Assembly (NCBI GenBank): GCA_963978905.1
Contig: OZ022256.1
Coordinates: 54,794,001-54,858,000 of the forward strand
Direction: 5' to 3'
Length of the DNA: 64,000 bases
From: Trichostrongylus colubriformis
Taxonomy: Eukaryota; Nematoda; Chromadorea; Rhabditida; Trichostrongylidae
Both the position numbers and the translations under genes were made by a program. Shown one piece after another: positions 60,601 to 64,000 of this stretch. The notes below the pieces were generated by a model, which did no database searches, was not told where the DNA came from, and saw only the letters and a list, made by a program, of their open reading frames with translations. The first letter of the stretch is position 1; each line of letters opens with the position of its first letter.

Positions 60601-63598
60601 AATTCAGCGCAAAAAAAAGTCACTGGGCTCAACTCAACACTTTTCCTAGTACTATCGCAAAAATTGCGCCAACTTGCCAGCTGTGAACGATTTATATCTG
60701 TGATGATAAGTCGCATTGTTCACTGTCATACATTCAAACTTTACGGTGCAGCTATTTGGGATAGGATAACGAAAAATGTATTATCGAAAGCAATAATTGC
60801 AAAAATTAATTCTATCCTGCAACTTCCATATGGAGAGGGTGGGGGATCGGAAACACGAACAGGTGTCCTGGGGATGAAATATCCATAAAAACGGAGAACG
60901 ACATGAAGTTCTGTCAGCAAGTGTAATACCAAAAAGGATACGAGGATCGAACAAAGACTAATCCTTGAGATCACTTTTACAAGATCAATCCATTCAAGAG
61001 TACATCTAATTCTTAGCACCTTTGAATATAACATGAAGATTGATATTCCGACCCTCGAAATTAAAAAAAAATGAAGCGCTATCATCAATACAGAAGCTGG
61101 ACAGTAAAAGGAATGTTAACATAAACATGAAAAATAGATATATGTATCTTTACGGTGGGATCTGGATAGGAAGAGAGGCAATACGATCAATTCATCTAGA
61201 TCCATATCCCAAAGCAAGGAAAACAAAGGAGAAAGGAACGAATAAGTGCTCGTTAATCAGGGATGTCGAGTTGATGTAATCCTAGGAAGGGAAAGAGCCC
61301 GGGAACAGTTATTCACTGCTGCTCTTCCCGTCCCCCACAATAACCACAAACGCCATTTTCACATTCTAGATGTTCCACGGAAATTGTTTTCCAGTTAATA
61401 CAAAGACTTGGCTTCCTAATCTTCCCAAATATTGAATACATCAAGAAGCTTACGTAACACAATGATCACCAGCAGATTTTGTGTGAAACGTATGGCCGCC
61501 GTCAGACTTTGCGATATTGCGATTTTGCGGCATCACACTTTTGCGCGCGATATTACGATCATGAGCTTGTGCAATACTCCAACGTTGCGTGCAATGCCGC
61601 GACACCGCAAAATCACAAAATCGTAAAGTTTGACGGCGGCCTAAACGGTTGAGGCGCGAAAATGGGGGGCGAAAAAAATCCATTCGGCCTTGACTGGGAG
61701 GACATGTGTACTGACCATATTCTCCCTTCACTAACAGTGTTTACTGATAAATCTAGCTGTCCAAGCAGACTGTCAAGACATTTTGCAAGAGAGGGTTAAG
61801 GTTTGCAGGTAAGGTTGTAGTGATGTGTGCTTGGAAAAAGCAAGTGCCTTGTGCAGTCCAAAAAATAATCAATAACTGGTAATTGTTCAGAACATAATTG
61901 CATTACTGAATAGTAGCGGATGCGGTCTGATAAGATCATCAACTTGACCTGCGAAATTGTAGACCAAAAAATTCAAAAATCAAACTTTGCGCCTTTCATT
62001 TACGACACAGATACCACACCTAGAGAACACAGCAAAATGACCGCAATCAATCTACGAAAAAAAGTGCAAGGATTTCTTGTGCATTTCGAAGGGGAAGTGT
62101 GATAAGTAGGGCTGCATATGATTCAGTGAAAACAGGGACGCGATAGCAAAGTTTTTGGAGTTCGGAGCTCTACTCTGTTACAGAATTGTAAGTGACTGAA
62201 TGGCTGAATTATTCAGAACTTACCGATCGATAACTGTAGGACAAATTGTCTTTCGTACAAGCAAAGAATCTTCTGGATCAGACGGCGGTAAATCGTCTGA
62301 GTCGGCAGTTCCATGAACTTGTGTACCATTCACTAACAGGGCAAAACTCGAGCGACTGAAACATTCTTATAGACAATACACAGTTCTCACGCATACATAT
62401 TGTGGATTACATTGAAAGTGAAGGAGATAGGCAGTCAAATTAGGCAGCCATGTACACAATGAAGGATCACAACGAATTTTGAAAAAAATCAAGTACGTGG
62501 CGCACTGTAAGGAGATCAATGATTGGTAATTGCTTTGACCCATTTGCGTAACTGAAGACTCGTTCAAGGAAGAAGAGCAGGGCAGCTTCCGGGAGACTTA
62601 ATCTGTTTAGACCTATCGGATTCAAAGAGTGATGAGTGGATAGTGAGTGATAGGGATAATGTGAGTGATAAGAACCCTCAAAGTAAATCATCTAAATGAG
62701 AGTACTGGTCTGGGAATGCTACATACATGTGGCGAAATTTTCGGTTGAACGAGTGACCGACCTTTGCAAGAGCGGTCTTTTTCAACAGCTGCCATCTGTT
62801 GTGACATGACCCGCCCCTTCCGGTAAAGTGATCCGCCCCTTCCGGTAAAATGATCCGCCCCTTTCCGGGATCGACGGCAAGCAGAGGACCTTTCTCAAGT
62901 TTTTGACAGTTTCATCCCGTTTTTCTTCACTTTTGTGCGACTAAATACCTCGACTTCTTCACTTAATAATTTTTACATATCCTTCGCGAACTATCCCTAC
63001 TATTGTCCGCAAAAAAACAGTTTTCTTTGCAGGTGATATGACGTTACCCTACCTGGGTGACTCAGTGGCCATAGCTAACTCGATGGACGTTGTCATTTCT
63101 TCACCACTGTCTTCAGATGCAGAATGTGATGGCGGTCGATCAATCACCAGTGGGTGAAGGTCTTCAGATGCCATCGAATGCAACGACGACGATGATGACG
63201 ACGGTGGCAGCTGAAGAAGCACTATATTTTATATAATATGAGCGATTGAGCGAATTCATAACACTATGCGCTATACAGCCACAGTATTTTATAAATAACA
63301 AACCAATAACCATTTGCACACAATAATGCAACCGCAAAGTCTCATTAACGCCAGCATGAATCCAATACCATGAGTTAAACATCAAACATTTGTTTATGAT
63401 TTCTTTCTAAATCCGAATTAGAGAGGATCTGTTCGAAGCGCACATTCGGCCAAGCTTTGCCGAATTTCCTCCGTTGTAACCTCTCTTGGAATCCACTGCT
63501 AAATCAGTCTTTTCATTTATTACCTCTAGAAATAGCCCCTTTTTGATTTTCCGCGAAATATCAAGCACGTTCTGCGAATATTCACGATGTTCATTCAT
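45674..63598 (-). CDS. 15-exon gene, Ser/Thr/Pro-rich protein with helical C-terminus
   Basis: Minus-strand exons: 63598-63524, 63210-63053, 62355-62224, 58872-58719, 58263-58153, 58078-57926, 56494-55847, 55269-55113, 53584-53278, 51200-51104, 51041-50935, 48564-48414, 48174-48118, 47479-47351, 45856-45674 (TAG). Every junction keeps phase, giving 872 residues (835 if the ATG at 63,174 is used). Residues 1-280 are acidic and Ser-rich. About 280-305 is a basic, bipartite-like patch (EKKKRDEKHEERNTGRRRGR) next to TPTPS. About 305-700 is Ser/Thr/Pro-rich and disordered. About 700-812 is helical and charged (MRRLLDYAAERLYKDLLMLI; RYREKLLENKLALDKRIDQ), coiled-coil-like. The tail 813-872 is also helix-prone. 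No signal peptide or membrane segment is seen. I do not recognise the family; a scaffold or nuclear role would be guesswork. Weak points are the 58,264 acceptor, the 47,350 donor (GTTGGA) and the first exon. Confidence 0.82.
46640..46715. repeat. G-rich low-complexity tract in an intron
   Basis: GGTGGTGGTGGTGGTGGGG then GGAGGAGG-type runs and a G12 tract at 46,702-46,713, inside the last intron (45,857-47,350) of the minus-strand gene. The transcribed strand is therefore C-rich in RNA. G-quadruplex formation is possible in DNA. Confidence 0.7.
48565..50934. other. Intron 11 of the minus-strand gene
   Basis: 2.37 kb. Open frames up to 96 codons on both strands show no splice-bounded exon that keeps phase, and I see no paired repeats. 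Confidence 0.4.
51383..51931. repeat. TIR element, TTAAAGGCAG family, intronic copy 4
   Basis: Left end TTAAAAGCAGTGATAAGCGG; right end, inverted, TTGAAGACAGCATTAGGGAC. The interior shares TTTAGTAATACGATGATGAA and the AAAAAACGG block with copies 1 and 2. It lies in the 2.08-kb intron 51,201-53,277 of the minus-strand gene. The 92-codon minus-strand frame at its right end is part of the repeat. Confidence 0.66.
53585..55112. other. Intron 8 of the minus-strand gene
   Basis: 1.53 kb with no exon that would keep phase. A stretch near 54,410-54,450 reads GASFNYLGIL on the plus strand, faintly like the end of a LINE reverse transcriptase, but nothing around it supports that. Confidence 0.4.
55454..55683. 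mobile_element. Intronic MITE, 9-bp TSD superfamily
   Basis: A 230-bp element with left CGGGTGTGTGCCGTTACGTC and right, inverted, AGTGTGTATCGTTACGTCTG ends, both continuing CTGAAAA. Flanking 9-mers TGAGCGGTT (55,445-55,453) and TGAGCGGCT (55,684-55,692) differ once. It lies in the 577-bp intron 55,270-55,846. GGCGTCGCACTCGCGGCG in its right arm also appears in the copy at 12,825. Confidence 0.8.
56980..57353. repeat. Dispersed repeat, intronic copy A
   Basis: Shares an ordered series of blocks with 62,640-62,990 (GTGAGT.A.AAGAAC, GGCGATATTTCCG/GGCGAAATTTTCG, ATTTCA/GTTTCAT CCGTTTTT CTTCACTTT). Its right end, ATCCCTAACACTGCCTTCAA at about 57,332, is an inverted end of the TTAAAGGCAG family. 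Located in intron 56,495-57,925. Confidence 0.45.
57678..57915. repeat. MITE of the CGTCAGACTTTGCGAT family, next to a splice donor
   Basis: About 238 bp: left GCCCGCAGTCAGACTTTGCG, right (inverted) GGGCTCGGTCAGACTTTGGG. The interior is made of repeated TTTGCGAT and ATCGCAAA words. On the minus strand the element begins about 11 bases after the exon end at 57,926 (GAA|GTTAGTTGTTTAGGGC). It is longer than the copies at 13,541 and 61,494. Confidence 0.8.
58153..58263 (-). CDS. Possible cassette exon (37 codons)
   Basis: Open, Thr/Pro-rich stretch (SVSASPPGNTTTSTTGGDEE...) with a GTCAGT donor, 74 bp upstream of the next exon. Its acceptor (TCTGAAAAG) lacks the usual T-rich tract. Because it is 111 nt and phase 0 on both sides, it can be included or skipped without changing frame. 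Confidence 0.6.
58404..58587. mobile_element. Intronic MITE with a perfect 9-bp target duplication
   Basis: A 184-bp element, GGGTGCGTACCCTTATGTCA at the left and GGGTGTGTCCCTTACATCAG inverted at the right. GATTGAATT stands on both sides (58,395-58,403 and 58,588-58,596). It sits in the 455-bp intron 58,264-58,718 of the minus-strand gene. Same family as the copies at 5137 and 9022. Confidence 0.9.
60003..60100. repeat. Dispersed GTGCTGAGTTAYG repeat, copy 5
   Basis: TGCTGAGTTACGGGCAAAAG, then CTTCGCGCTGCGGCAAAAAT and CAGCACCTAACAAAATCAAT, follow the order of the 22.2-kb copy. The tRNA-like half is lost. Confidence 0.55.
61494..61641. repeat. MITE of the CGTCAGACTTTGCGAT family, copy 3
   Basis: GGCCGCCGTCAGACTTTGCG on the left and, inverted, GGCCGCCGTCAAACTTTACG on the right enclose about 148 bp. 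In intron 3 of the minus-strand gene. The short 3-base-scale flank TA could be part of the target site, but this is not clear. Confidence 0.8.
62640..62990. repeat. Dispersed repeat, intronic copy B
   Basis: Counterpart of 56,980-57,353 (see that entry). It carries its own short tandem array at 62,808. Located in intron 62,356-63,052. Confidence 0.42.
62808..62869. repeat. 22-bp tandem repeat, about 2.8 units
   Basis: GACCCGCCCCTTCCGGTAAA, GATCCGCCCCTTCCGGTAAA and GATCCGCCCCTTTCCGGG start at 62,808, 62,830 and 62,852. Confidence 0.88.
63524..63598 (-). CDS. Candidate first exon of the 15-exon gene
   Basis: ATG at 63,598-63,596 opens 25 codons (MNEHREYSQNVLDISRKIKK...) that end exactly at GAG|GTAATA, phase 0, matching the phase-0 start of the next exon after CTTCTTCAG (63,219-63,211). 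If this exon is not real, that acceptor could receive a spliced leader and translation would begin at the ATG 36 bases inside the next exon (63,174). Confidence 0.45.
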
Positions 63599-64000
63599 AT
63601 TTCGGAACGAACAACTCTATTGTGGATTATTTCAGAAAACAATAAAAATGAGGATATCGCCCACTGCAAAAACATGTTCAAAAATTAGCATATACACTTT
63701 ACCGGGTTATTTTATTCTGGATAAGACTACTATGCAGAGCACCTACAATCACTGTGCTTAACATTCATTACATCACTCCTTTGTTTCCTCAGCAAATTGC
63801 CAAAGAAAGATTACTGTATCTATATACTACTTTATCAAATGGCAGCTTAATCATCCCGAATAATACATCCGTTGTGCCGCTATTGGACTCATTACTCATA
63901 TCACTGTCAATATTCGACGAGACCATTCATTATACATGCATAAAACGTTCGTTTGAACGGAAGGGTAATTGTCAATCGTGCAAGGGTAACCCAGCTATTT

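Larger units (their letters stand above)
58873..62223. other. Intron 3 of the minus-strand gene
   Basis: The largest intron, 3.35 kb. Holds the dispersed repeat at 60.0 kb and the MITE at 61.5 kb. I found no further exon needed, since the flanking exons join in phase (CG|C). Confidence 0.5.

Noticed and set aside
1..64000. Possible CRISPR arrays, rRNA, U6 or spliced-leader RNA genes
   Set aside because: Looked for evenly spaced repeats and for the known sequence landmarks of these RNAs; none was seen by eye. A covariance-model scan would be decisive.

Overview
The window looks like a piece of a nematode nuclear genome, most likely a strongylid (hookworm-like) worm. This is inference, from three things. 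Introns end in the worm-type TTTTCAG acceptor and mostly open with GTAAGT-like donors. Short exons sit far apart among repeats. There are mariner remnants of the irritans type, a group known from hookworms. I see no bacterial operons, rRNA, CRISPR array or virus.

Left two thirds (about 1-42 kb): no protein gene that I can support firmly. It is a graveyard of small DNA transposons. There are two broken mariner copies (2.6-3.4 kb and 9.3-9.7 kb) and a mariner-type MITE nested inside another element (14.2 kb). Several inverted-repeat families recur: GGGTGTGT...ACACACCC elements that make 9-bp target duplications, TTAAAGGCAGTGTTAGGG elements, CGTCAGACTTTGCGAT elements, and CTTAAAGACACCGG elements. 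A 2.05-kb foldback element lies at 15.9-18.0 kb. A further dispersed family carries tRNA-like cloverleafs (20.3, 25.0 and 40.0 kb). A 387-bp unit is freshly duplicated in tandem at 38.6-39.4 kb. A few short plus-strand open stretches at 28.7-31.2 kb could be exons but are weak.

Right third (about 42.9-63.6 kb): two convergent genes. The first, plus strand, 43,022-44,979, has two exons and encodes a 518-residue Ala/Glu/Pro/His-rich disordered protein. Exon 2 has no methionine codon in frame, so ORF finders that need ATG report only wrong-frame shadows there. The second, minus strand, runs from 63,598 (or 63,174) to 45,674. I reconstructed 15 exons whose splice phases all agree, giving about 872 residues (835 from the inner ATG). 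The protein is Ser/Thr/Pro-rich and mostly disordered, with a helical, charged C-terminal part; I do not recognise the family. The stops of the two genes are about 695 bp apart, tail to tail. Several MITEs from the left-hand families lie in the introns of the minus-strand gene, one about 11 bp from a splice donor.
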